From contig NC_134025.1 in NCBI RefSeq assembly GCF_964204645.1, forward strand, positions 22,722,001-22,786,000: DNA of 64,000 nt. The letters run 5' to 3'. This DNA is from Tubulanus polymorphus (taxonomy: Eukaryota; Nemertea; Palaeonemertea; Tubulaniformes; Tubulanidae). The notes beneath the pieces were generated by a model. It saw nothing but the letters and a program-made list of their open reading frames with translations, did not search any database and was not told the origin of the DNA. Shown piece by piece: positions 47,235-60,000 of this stretch. The position numbers were made by a program, and so were the translations under genes. The number at the start of each line of letters is the position of its first letter. Position 1 is the first letter of the stretch.

Positions 47235-48057
47235 GTTTAAACGTCCACTTTGTGCACGATGTGAATTACTGTTTTCGAAACTGGTCAGTCGCTGTTGAGT
47301 GCGAGAGTTTGCGCAATTTGTAAGCGGATTCGAGGCGTAAATTACGCAGGGATTACATTCGATAATAAACGTGATTGGTTCGCTAAGTTGTGATCAACGA
47401 TCGTCGATCCCCCGTATCTGTTCTCAATTTGTCGGGATTGATCCCCGCTGACGTGCCGCGTCTGATCCAGAAACACGAATTAGCATTTAGACTGCGTTCG
47501 TTCGCAATGGCAGATGGATATATCGGCGATAACACGGGAAAGGAATTAGAAATGGGATGTTTTGGACAGAGTCGAGACATCACCGGTGCGCAACACGCGC
47601 GCTGAAATATTGATGACCACTGACAGTCCGGCATCGTCTGTCATATTATGCAACACTTGATTTCTACTACACGCGTATAATGAATCAATCGTAAATCACT
47701 GTTGAATATTTGACGAATGCAGTGTTACTTTATCCGTAAAGTACTGATTTATTCATAAACAGAGTCAACGTCGAGCAAAAGACATGCCATAAGTAAAATC
47801 AGCCATGAATTCTTAATTCTTCGCGTTTTTTTTTTATTTGATCGGAACTGAACGGGGTCTTGGGGCCCTCCTCTGGAAATAATCTGAAAATACCATGCGC
47901 CGATAGCGGTTCAGAACGATTCCCGTTTAGATACCGACGGTGTGAACGAGTTTAATATACATGTATATTGTTGTAAATGGTTTGTAGTAGTATAAGGCTT
48001 AAGAAAAAACTATAAGTCCCACAATCACGGATCCGAAAAACTTAGCGTAATGTTAGA

Positions 48058-48155
48058 AATTTATCAAAATTAGAATTTTCGGTTTTTCACTAAAGATTAT
48101 CGTTCCTGACGATGGTGTTAAGTGAAAAACCAAAAATTCGAATTTCAATAAATTT
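48058..48155. repeat. Imperfect 100 bp hairpin
   Basis: AAATTTATCAAAATTAGAAT on the left is mirrored by ATTCGAATTTCAATAAATTT on the right, with GGTTTTTCAC/GTGAAAAACC nearest the loop. Probably a short MITE or its remnant. Confidence 0.55.
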
Positions 48156-48934
48156 TACTTTTATATTCAACTCTTCTTTCGCGATTTGCGAAGTTTACCT
48201 CGTCACGGCTTAAGTAAATAAGCACTTTTTAGCACTGTGCGGTGAATGTTATTGCACTCTTTTTACAGAATTGCGCCCTTGATAGACACTATTTTGTATA
48301 AGTGCCCATCATTTATCAAACCATCACTTACAATAACCTTCATGGACGGCCTTGTAGATCTACACAAAATATTAACCAAAATCGAAATTGATTTAGGATG
48401 ATTTCAATAAAAAATTGGCATTCAAAAGTCGTTATACATGCATAGAGAATAATTTCAATAGATAAAGCGTAAATTCTGCCGCCACAGTAAAAACAGCGAT
48501 CTCGACTGTTCAGTGCTGACTCTATGTATAACGATAGCGGGAAAAACGTGAACTAACATAGCACTCGCATGCCAAAGTCGTTGAACAGCAATACTGGACA
48601 AACTATTTACCGATTTGCGGGCCGGACACTGGAGAAAGGTCTCAGACTCGTAAAAACCTCACTGAAACTACCCAACTGGAAATTTTCTCCATAAAATAAT
48701 TTCTTTTAAAAGAGTAAGCGCGTCGAGGGTTTTTTTTTGGGGGGGGGAGGGGGCTAGGTTGACGGATACTTTTCTTTTACAATCTCATTTTCTCGCAAAA
48801 ATATATAATGGAAGGATAAGAGTGAAAGTTTTGTCAATGTTTTGGATACCGGAATGGTCATTCAAAAAATTTAGTCTATTCTACTGTGGCATGCGAGGAG
48901 TACAAATATTTACTAATTTTTGCGGGGAAGGTAT

Positions 48935-49010
48935 GTAGCCTCGGGAGGTGACATGGTGAAAAATACTTATTTTATTTACCATAGAATTTTTTTTCGTGGG
49001 AATTTTGCGA
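48935..49010. mobile_element. Partial copy of the GGAGGTGACATGGTGAA MITE family
   Basis: CGGGAGGTGACATGGTGAAA followed by a TTTCGTGGGAA unit matches one end of the element at 33580-33820. The other end was not found. Confidence 0.5.
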
Positions 49011-49054
49011 CCTGATATGACGGTCCCATGCAGCAACTCGAGCTGCTGGCGAAC

Positions 49055-49197
49055 CAGGGGCCGGTTGCATGTCATGGCTTTGACTTAAGACAAGTCTAAG
49101 ACCAACTTAGTTCTATAGCCAATCTAACAACTTAAGACCAGTCTTACGATTTAAGACCACTTTTGGACTTAAGTCACGACTGTGCAACTGGCCCCAG
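49055..49197. mobile_element. Small MITE, CCAGGGGCCGGTTGCA ends
   Basis: Left GGGGCCGGTTGCA and right TGCAACTGGCCCC are inverted. The inner part repeats GACTTAAGAC/GTCTTA motifs in both directions, so most of the 143 bases can fold on itself. Confidence 0.65.
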
Positions 49198-50275
49198 GAC
49201 CTTACGCAGGCTGTCTAATCTTGATGTTTTCTTGTTACATTAGATGAAACCGAGTGATTTGTTTGCAGAGGTGCATATGCTTGATGGTCCCACTTATGTA
49301 AATGGTCGATGTCCACGTCTAGGTATTGTGCATAGTGCACTGAATGAAGGTCTCGCCATGTAACATGGGGCTTTCGGGAAGTTGGATAACATGGCATTTG
49401 GTGGGGTCAAACTCAATATCCCAGGTTCTCCCGGTTCATTTGTTTTTGGCGCTGGTTTAGTGTTAGATGCTGCTTGACAGAACCAATCGCTATTGCAAAA
49501 TTATTTATAAACATTATTGTTATTGGTACATATTATTGGAAAAGGTGAGCGAGTCCTAGTTTTCTTACTTATATCATAAGACGGTGATAAAAGGGTTAAC
49601 TTAAATTATGTGTCGGCTAAAAAGGTCAGTTGGCTGTTCATGAAGATTATCGTGTAATAAAAATGATGAGCGATTACAAAGTCTATCAAGGGCGCACTTC
49701 TTCCGCACTGTAAGGGCTGAAGAGCGCTTAAGCCCCACTCCTGCATACCAAACCATGTACCACGCGATACATTTAGACTGTCGGTATGTAAACGGGAAAT
49801 CGCTCCGAGCCCTATTGGCGCATGAAATTTTCAAAATGATTAGTGTGTTAAGGGTCCATGATGGGTGCGATAAGTAGGGAGCCTTAATTATCGGAACCAA
49901 AGTATGTTCTGGGCCGACATATTTGTAAAGAATCACTAGTATATGTATTCGGCGACCAGCAGTCTATAAGCCACTGCTGCCACCCAGTAATATCAATACA
50001 CGTACAAATTAAAGTATTTCATGAAATAACAATATCGCATAATTATACAACGCCACCTATCGGCTCAATATAGGTATATCTTCGATCATTTAGTAGGTGA
50101 AAGATATTTTAACTACTCACATACTGATGACGTTCTACGACCACTTATGGAATGGTTACGTATGACGTGGTAACATCTTATGAGGCACCAAAAATAAAAA
50201 CCACAATGGGCTCAGCTGAACAGCACGCCTATCTTGTGAAATGGTGATATTTATCAATTTTGATTCGATTCAGCC

Positions 50276-50444
50276 AAAGTATTTCGCGCGAGAAAACAAA
50301 AAGTTTTGTACATTCTCGTGCGCGAAAACCAAATTTTTGAATATTCGTGCGAGACAACAAAAAAAGCAAGCCAATGTAAAAACTTTTTTTCGTGGCTCTA
50401 GCCGTACAGGATTTTTTTTTGTCCGGCCCGAATCAGCCACCATA
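50276..50444. mobile_element. Palindrome-array MITE, truncated copy C
   Basis: The right end (GCCGTACAG, then CGGCCCGAATCAGCCACCATA, ending 50444) and three TTCGCGCGAGAAAAC-like palindromes are present. The left terminus is missing. It lies about 600 bases upstream of the multi-PAN start codon. Confidence 0.7.
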
Positions 50445-51040
50445 ATAATACCTACATATTCCAATACTAGAAAAATATTGACAGTATCGATGCTACCGTC
50501 AAACCAGATTGTCGCTGAATGTTTCATGAACGTTAAAACCGATAAACGATACACAGTATAGGGGTGAGTTTCGGTCAATGGCTCAATTTCCATCCGTACC
50601 ACCTTGCTATAGTCGTTCAGCTCCGAGATCTGGAGCACAGTTTGTAATTTACCCATATAACCTTAAACCTTATTGTTACTTCAAAGTAAATGATTTGAAG
50701 AATTCATCTGTAAATCGTAAGATAGCACGCTAAGATTTCGATGTTAATTTCAATCCATCACATCATTGCATTGATGTGTTTCGTTTGATTTATCAACGCT
50801 TTCGTAGTTTTAACGGCAGTGATATTCGCGAATATTTCAACATTTTGACATCCCGAAGCAGCGATGACTGGGGTAACATTGGGAAAGCAAAAAATGTTTG
50901 CACGTCACACGAACGACTATAATTTTGAGAGAGACATTCCCGTAATCAATGGCAAACGAGTAGCAGCAGCACTCGCTTCACTGATCGCATTGTAGTGGAA
51001 ACGCGCGTTACACACAGCCTTTGACGCTGAAACAAGTAAC

Positions 51041-54000
51041 ATGGCCGCGTTACATCTGTTGATCATCCTAAGTATCTGTCGAGCGATAGCATGCACAGAA
51101 AGTAAGTCTTTTTTCAATTCTAATATCGAATAGAATGGGCGCATTTCTGAAAAAGATTTGACAGCAGAATTAGGTAAAGATGATTGAAAAAATTCGTTTT
51201 TCTCGGCGATTTTTTTTACTTGCAAGTCGCGTGAGTGCAATGGAATTTTACAAAAATGATTTACAAATGTTTGAAATTTCAATGAAATGAATATATATAT
51301 ATGTATGAATATTTTCGAAATTTCTTATGAATTGTTCACACATTGAGTTTGGGATATGTGCGAGACATAAAATTTTGTTTTAACGACCATATTACAGTTG
51401 ATTAAATAATTAATTACAAATGAATTCGAAAATGATTGTCATACTTCCGAGATATTAAATTCAACACGCGTTCAACAACGTGTTCAAATATTGACAACAA
51501 CCGAACAACGAAAATTACACGCCTTTTGATTATAGCGAAACTCGAAAATTCAACGATTTTAACGATTCTCTCTGATTAAAGTTTGTCCCCTTGTTCATTA
51601 TTTATGATAATTGCTTCATTCGCGTCATCATAAGGCGTTTTCCTGTCTAACACTGTTTATTTAGAATATGAATTTCTGTGCAAAGTGATCTTTTGTCGAG
51701 CGATAGATTAACGAAATGAAGTATACTTGAACTTGATAGTTGAGAATAGCCTCACTATGTGGAGGATAGGTAAGAATTAAACCCACCACGTACACATTCA
51801 AGACATCAAGAAAAGAAAATTCTTTCATTGAATCAAAAATCGAGACTTGACGTGTCGGAATCTCTTTCTAGAAACTATCGTAAGGTGTTCAATACTTGAA
51901 CTTCGCACGGGCGGATCCAGGGATTTAGAATAGGGGGACTTCCTTGGCCTCGTCGTATATACATTAGTACATGGGGAGCGAGAGCCTCAGGTGCACAGCC
52001 TAAAAGGGGCACTTAGTGAAAAATATGATCATTTTCTAGAATGAAAAATAAAACTATCACTCGATAATGTTATCTTGGCATTTAATAGAAGAATCCACCC
52101 GTGCTTCGTTTGTGAAACGCCACTGATATACGTATGGACAATTCACATCGCTAGATTACGTTCTTTGCAAGCGATTTTTTTTTGTGGAACACTAAAACTG
52201 TCGATAACAGTCCGACCTCAACCCGACACGTCCCTGCTCATAATCGTATTTATGCTTGACAAGTCGAGAGTCGCGGGGCGGAAATTACCCACCAATGTAG
52301 TGTTTATCTGAAACAAGCTTCAAATGGTAATTTGACGATCGGGACAGGTTTCAGGAATATCTGATGTCAAAATTTGAGTGTAAACAGACACTATTTACCA
52401 TGATTTCATTAATAAACCCTCCCTAAATATGACGAATGATTCCTTCTTGAGTGACTCCTATGTAAGAAACCCGTTTTTTATGAAGACGTTCCGGATGCAC
52501 ATAGTGTTATACGTTTCATCTGTCGCGCGTGCGTGTTTGGGACATGGTCTCATAGGTTTCTATCGAAGGAATCTTTGATTCAATGTCTGGGGCTGCCACC
52601 AGGAGGCGCTTAACAAAAATAAGGGGTACATTTTTTGTCGCAGTGTTCTCACTAACCGTTGACGATAATTTTACCATATTCAGTGTACTGGTTCGGGGCA
52701 TGGCCCCATAGATTGCAATTGAAGGATATTGTAATAATATGTGCAGCACTGCCACCCGGGGTCACTAAGTACAAATACAAGTACGATTTTTGTCACATTT
52801 TTCTCAGTTACCGTTTAAGATAATTTCATGAAACTGGGTACATTTCTTCGGTTCCAGAGGTTGCTATTTTAAGAGATTCTTGGTTTGTAGGATTGGTTTT
52901 GGGTTTTTTGATTTATCCGTAGCTGCAACCAGGGGACACCCAGTAAACATATTGGGTCGCATCGATCTCCGTAACCATTCAAGATAATTTCATGACACTT
53001 TGTACACTTGTTTGGGACGTGGTCCCATAGGTTGCTTTCGAGGGAAATTGTGATACTATATCTTTTGCGGTCATTCCCCTTATGTTGGCAGGATTGCTAG
53101 ATTTGCCAAGTAATACATGGAATCCAGACATCTAGTATAAAGTTAAAACTACGCAGTACTCCAACCGTACTACAAATATAGTTGCTGTTAGGAAACTGAT
53201 TCGGTTTACCAATTATCAACTTGTCGTAAATATCCAATCAAAGGAATAGGCTTGTTAATTTTATATCGCAAAAAAAATCATATTTGTCACAGTGAAACAC
53301 GGGGTATTTACATCAACAAATCTGACAATACTTATATTAGTATTCATATATATCAATATCGGGTCATTAGATATTAATTCTAAACGGTCATTTCTAAGAA
53401 GAAAATTCTCTTCACCATTCGTCGGTTATCTACTTTTATTAGAATCCGATTACCTCCATCATCGTGGTTACATATGCAACGAAACGGGATATTCGACGTC
53501 ATCAACATCAACGACGAATGCGACCGAGACACCACCGAACAACTCGACCGTCGAATCTTGTTCGCTCGACTGCTCAACGAACTCGAACTGTTTGGCTTTC
53601 GAGATAACCACACACGAAGCAGACGGGACCCAGTGCAGCTTTCGAGAGGAACCGTGTACAGATATCGTGCGGCTAGAAGGAACGGACATATTCTACAAAC
53701 GAAGTAATAATATCGACACCACCTTCTTTTTCAGGCAATATTGCATATACATGCTGTAATATTAGTAATATACAAAAAAATCACGAAACACGAATAAGTA
53801 CTCTGTAAGATAGAGTTTCACACATTTCCGGTAATGTAACACTCGACTTCGCAAGCCTTTATTCCTAAAAAAAGATTCGCCATGAATAAATTAAACTGAC
53901 TATCTATGTGTAAACATTACCGCTCCTGTAACTTCTCCAAGGTCTGCTTCGTTTCGTGACTGGTAATATATGGGTATTGCGGGGCTTATTCGATTATCGT

Positions 54001-57000
54001 TGATGGTGTACATGTATTTCAGGCAAAAAGCCAATTTTCTAACATCTCGTTTCTAATTCAATTGCCTCTCATTTCAGACTTATCTTCGTCGAGTTTTTAT
54101 GAAGTACCGTTCGCGTGTCGCACTGCCCAATCGTCGACGGCCAATGACAGTGTGAATGGCTCACCGCTGGACCCATATCAGTGTCGAGACGCGTGCGTAA
54201 GCGACTCCGAGTGCCGTGCTTACGTTGTTAATGATGCACTTGAATTAGCTTGCACTCACATACACGATACAGAAATATTGGTCCATATGAATAAGTTGAA
54301 CGTTGATATTTGTAATATTGCAATATCGTCAGGCAAGTGCGGCCTTTTAACGCATATTATAGTTATAATACGCACGATAAATAACGCTGAAAAGCTTCGA
54401 CTAATTAATTGGGGTTTGCTTTCGAATTGTACTTAATAACTTCGACAGGCAATAATGACACGATAGTAAATGAATTTCAGATATTCGTTATCGTCTGAGG
54501 AACTTCGATAATGTCAGCGACGCGGAGCAGGAAGTTTTCACGTTTGAAGCAGCCGACATCGAAAACTGTTTTCGGCTATGTCGCGATCGTTCCGGCTGCG
54601 CGGCGTTTTCGTTTAACCACAGTACATTCGACTGTAAACTAAACTCTGTGTTCCTTCACTCTGGCTATGGTAAGTGTCGTTTGATGATCCCCGGAGAAAT
54701 ATGTGGAGCCAACATGGAAAAACAATATGGTGGCTGATTCGGGCCATAGTAAAAAATTTTTCTGTACGGCTAAAGCAACGGTGATAAAAAAATTTCACAT
54801 TGGCCCGCAATTCAAAACTTTTGGTTTTCTCGCGCGAGAAAACCAAAAGTTTCGAATTCTCGCGCGAGAAAACTTTTGAATTGTCGCGCAAAGAAAACCA
54901 AAATGTTTTGAATTCTCGCGCGAGAAAACCAAAAGTTTTGAATTCTCGCGTGAGAAAACAAAAAAACGGGCCAATGTGAAAATTTTTTATCGTTGCTTTA
55001 ACCGTACAGAAAAATTTCTTAGTATGGCCCGAATCAGCCACCATAAAAACAACACCAAAACTTTTAAAAAATATTGTTGCGAATGGACTGCAGGTTATCA
55101 TCACAAACGTTTAGAAATTTATGAAGGGTATATCTAGAGCTGGGGACTCTATAGTGTGTTAAAAGGGTTACAAGTATAACAGTCATCGGTATAGCTGTCA
55201 AATCGTAAATATTTTCGCATTTGAAATTGTCAGTTTTTATCGGTTACATTAAAAATGTATTCATTTTCCTCTCTCAGATGATGTGAGTGGGCACACGATC
55301 TTTGCAATAAACTGTAATGAGGCATATTCTAACAATTCAATATTGCGTTTCGTAAACGCGCGGGATTGCGCTGAAATCTGTTTTTCCGATCGTCGCTGTT
55401 ATGGTTTCGATTTTTCGATGTCTGAAAAAGCGTGTCGGTTCGTACGTCAAAAGCTGACGGGAACTCAACGAAACCAGAAAAATTCGACGTGTTTCGTTAA
55501 AGCCAGAGGTACGTTTACTTCCTGAAAGGGTACATAATAATCGATTCCAATTCCCTTTAAAACTATACATATACATAGGCGTCCTCAAGGGGGTGCGGGG
55601 GTAGCGGATGCACCCCCTTTTCGAGATAGCTAACTTCTCAAGTTACTTTGTAATCACTGTTCAAGATTTTTCTTGCCAATTATTTGACTAGTCTTTTACC
55701 TCTAAATGATTCATTTGGGGCCTGGAAAACGTCTCTAAAGCCTCCAATTTTCAAAAAGTTTTTTTTTGGGGAGACCCACCAAACACCCGACATTATGCAT
55801 GGATGCTGGATTTATCTAATTCGAACCCCCTATGAAAATTCCTGGGGACGCCTATGATATATCAAGTGACCCGAAAAAGATTTATATAATTTTAAAGAAA
55901 ATGAAACATTTTACAATAGTAAGGTTTGCCATTGATTGGGTGTATCTAAACCGTGCGACGTATCGCAGACGCGGACTGAAACTTGCGATCCGCGGTTCAT
56001 ATCATCCTGAAGAACTTTTGAAAAGATGTTCGTTTAAATCTTTTGAATAAAACCTTACTGATACACGGTTATCTACGACAACAGCTTCCTCGTCCACTAA
56101 TTATGAAAATTTCAGAAGTGGTCGACGTAGAATGTTAAAAAAACTGTAGCAAAATCGTCAAACGAACTACTTTTCTCTTTGATAACGAACCGAACTCTCA
56201 ACTAATGGTTTCCCATGAAATATTGATTCAGTGGAAAGTCATATGCAATTTATTTCGTTCAGTGTAAACTCTAAAAGTGTAACATCAATATCGCGTGCGC
56301 GAACAAGCCAGAGAAAAATGCTATTTGCCAATACGCAGTTTATTTCGAATGTTTCCAATGTTTGATTGAGAAGTAAAACACGGTCTCCCGTGTCTTTAAT
56401 TCATAATTTATAGTCATGCCGCACTTTACAATTGGGGACTTATCCGAGGTATCGGCCTGTAACACGACATCACCGATAAACGACAGCAATACAGGGCACC
56501 CCGAAACCCTGTTGACCAAAGATCTGGACGATTGTACCAACGAGTGCCTCATCAGTGATGTCTGTAATTGGTTTATTTACGATTTCAAAATGCTAACTTG
56601 TCGACCACAATACGACGATGAACCGTGCTTCGATGTTACGAATCATAACTCGACGATTATCTATGATAAAATCCGTACGTAGATTTTTCACAACGCCTTT
56701 ATCACGCAGGGCGTAACGACGCCATACTGAATATAGAATTCCATTTGTTACATGCACCGTTTCTATTAGAAAATTCAGTGTCCATTACAAGCTGTGCATG
56801 TAGCCCTAGTGCTCATCGTTTCCTGGTCTATGTAGCTCGATGAAAATTTTGAAAATGTACATGTACATGTCCCAAATTGTATTAATTTGTGTGTAAATTT
56901 TTCTTCCATGGCAGAAATTTACGGCTATATGGTTCATGTTAACAAATTCTGCGACAGCTTATCCAAAGTGATGGACAATGTCGACTCGATTCTGCAAGCT

Positions 57001-60000
57001 ATAGAAGTATGCGATAATTCTACTATCGCTGGTTGCCAAATGCTCGCAATAGACGGACATTCTAGGGTCAATTTTTCGGGTTCCGGCGCCGATGAGAATT
57101 CACGTAGCTGCGACTCACTCGCTGTGAGAAAACGTAGCTATGTATACGAAAATACAGGTATGTACAACCAATTTTAGCAAACATTTGGGATATTTAGTAT
57201 TGCGAACTTGACTTAAACTGTTATGTTTTGCAAAAAAAATCGTATAGTTCTTAGAGTTTTAATGATTTTCCAATGATATAAACCAATTTCAAAACAATGC
57301 AACTGCTACCGAAGACACTTTGCATTCATAAGAGAACATTCCATGTTTTCATCCGTTCTTTTCTTTGTGAATTTAAACCTAATCATTGGTTCGATTGAAT
57401 ATGACTAGATTACCGATTTCCTTTTAATCTAATCACTTCAGAGCTGAACAACTTTACACTGTCCCGTAGGAAATGCATCGAGGGCAGCGATGGCGTGGAG
57501 GTGATGGCAAATAGGACCCTGAATTACTGTTCGTTGGAGTGTTCACGAAAGGCGGCGTGTGTCGGGTTTTTCTACGTCTGGCAATCTGCGGAATGTAGAA
57601 TTATGTTAGCATCCATCAAATACGATGTGAGTGTTGCATCGAGCGATGTTTTGTGTTACCTCAAGATTCCAGGTAGTTATAGCGAGAAAACTAACTTTTA
57701 AGTTTACAGCAGATGCCTTGAAAAAAAATTTACTTAACATTGTCTTCAATAGATGATATAATATAAGATCATATGAAATAAACGATCAATGAAGTTATTT
57801 TGAATTTGAATATATCGATAATGGAATTTAATTGACCGCCAACCAGTCTAGCCCCGATAAATTTAAGACATGGTGCATATCCTCTCATATTAATTATCAA
57901 AATTTATCAAATATAAAATGAGGGTTATCAAACATATTTGATCAAAATAAACGCTAAAAAATTCTATTTATAATTAGTCAGTAATAGTTATTTTGAAACG
58001 TCAATATTGATGACGTAGTGCCCATCGACTCACACAGAACCCCTGAAATGACGCATATAGTAGTTTGTCTGTATCTGTGTTATTAATCTTAATTAAATGA
58101 TTATTCCTAATATCAATGTATATAAACATTATTGTAACGGTTTTTACGGGGTCAATATGTACACTATTTGGGCCTCATCATATCTCATCAACTCTCGATG
58201 GCTTGAACACAAATTAGCATGACATCAATGCGCCTGAACCTCCCAAATAAATGTTCATGCTATTGTATTATCCTAATTTTCAAATGTAAACCTACATAAA
58301 TTAACATTTCACGTCTTCGAGCGCAGTTAATGCTTTTTATTTTCGATATTAGAGATGCGGGGTGTGATTCCGAGACTAAACAGTGACTGCAATCTGAGCG
58401 CGTTCAAATTTCAAAAAGGTGTCGACACCAAAAGATGCTTTCAGCTTTGTAAAAATAATCTCGGATCGTGCATCGCGTTTTCGTGGAATGATGAATGGAC
58501 ATGTAGACTACACAGAATGACATGCACCACAACCTCCCCCAGCAATCACGTACACTTCTTTGATTACTTGGGTAAAATTGTGTTTATCCGCTAAACCAAT
58601 GTTTCGATTTCGTTTAGAAATTAGATATAGACATGTTAGTGGCTCTATATCTGACGTATGTATATAATATGACGCCTTTTCAGAAAATGAATATACACGA
58701 AGTCATCAGAATCATCGAATTTGTAAGAATAGCAGTTCAGTCGACGTAAACTTTACCAAAACCAATCCTTCTACGTTAAGTACCCAGTGCTCTGAGGATA
58801 TGTTATGTCAGTCGGTAGTTTTCCAGTTGACAAACGGAAGTACGATTATGGGTAAACAGATTAAGAACTCGTGTATGCCCGCTGATCTAGTCGAAGCAAA
58901 TAATATATTTACACTCAACCTTTACCGTGAGTAACATCTAGATCTTACTTTTAATTCATTTTGATTTTTATGATAAGATTCATTGCTCATAAAATGTTTC
59001 GATTTCATTCATATTAGCTATATATGTATTCATAAAGTTTGAAAAAGTCATCAATTTGTAATAACTGATTGGTGAATATTACGTAATGTTAAGGTCTTCC
59101 GGAGTTTAAAGTGCGGAAAGGTATATGTCAAGATGCGGCACAGCAGATAACGCATGATAATGCGACGATATTTACTTGTGGTACGATGTGTGACAATCGT
59201 GTAGGATGCGGGATGATCGAATATACATACGCCGCATGGAGGTGCAAACTCATATTCAATACAACCGGGTGTCGGAAATTTTCGTCGAACGATAACGTTT
59301 TTCTCTACAGTAGAGGTATGAATACATGCATCCTCGCTTGCCAGGGTTTCATTGCCGCGTAAGCTCCAGCGGGCTGCAATCAAACACTAGCTAGCGAGGG
59401 CGGAATACGTGTAGAGTTAGAACCATTCATTTGCAATGGGTTCTATCTTAACCGACATCGGTGAAAAAGAAACTATTCTTCTCGAAAGTACCGATATATA
59501 GCGTCCGAAGCTGTAATTCTAATATCTATCACTCTTCTGATTTAGATATCGACGACACGTGGCCAGTAACGATGAATTCGCAGTGTCCTGTCCAGCACAC
59601 GGGAGTCCCACTGCAGGTCAAACGAAAATCATCTATCCTGGCGTGTAAAAACTTGTGCGCAACTAAGCCCAGCTGCCGGGCGTTCCTGTATAATACGCTA
59701 GATCTTGTCTGTTCCGTCTATTCGAAAACGTGTGCCGAACCAAAATCCATGACGCCCGGGGTGCATCTTTACGAGCGACTATGTAAGTGTAAAGGTCAGA
59801 TTGAATAATTGCAAATAATATACCCCAGTGAATGTTACTTGTTCCTTATTAGGAGATGAATTCTCAATAAGTAACGGAATAAGGAATAAGGAACAAGTAA
59901 TGAACTTTGTTACTTGTTCCTTATTGGGAGATGAATTCTCAATAAGTAACGGAATAAGGAATAAGGAACAAGTAATGAACTTCACTGGGGTAAATAATAT

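Larger units (their letters stand above)
47235..51040. other. Intergenic region between TPH and the multi-PAN gene
   Basis: Divergent genes flank this 3.8 kb, so both promoters and 5' UTRs should lie here. Several inverted-repeat elements were found (48058-48155, 48935-49010, 49055-49197, 50276-50444), plus a T/G homopolymer patch near 48730. A few open frames (for example near 47390 and 49600) have no family resemblance or splice support. Confidence 0.5.

Noticed and set aside
47383-47634. 83-residue minus-strand frame upstream of TPH
   Set aside because: It does not join in phase to the TPH exon at 46884 and has no recognisable domain. The 47199-47234 exon fits better.
49601-49936. 111-residue minus-strand open frame
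   Set aside because: No similarity to known families and no neighbouring exons; probably chance or old repeat DNA.
50270-50656. 128-residue minus-strand frame near 50.3-50.65 kb
   Set aside because: It runs through MITE copy C and its palindromes; copies A and B give similar spurious frames.
51905-52040. GGGCGGATCCAGGGA motif as a second full MITE
   Set aside because: Only one end was found, so an element boundary cannot be drawn.
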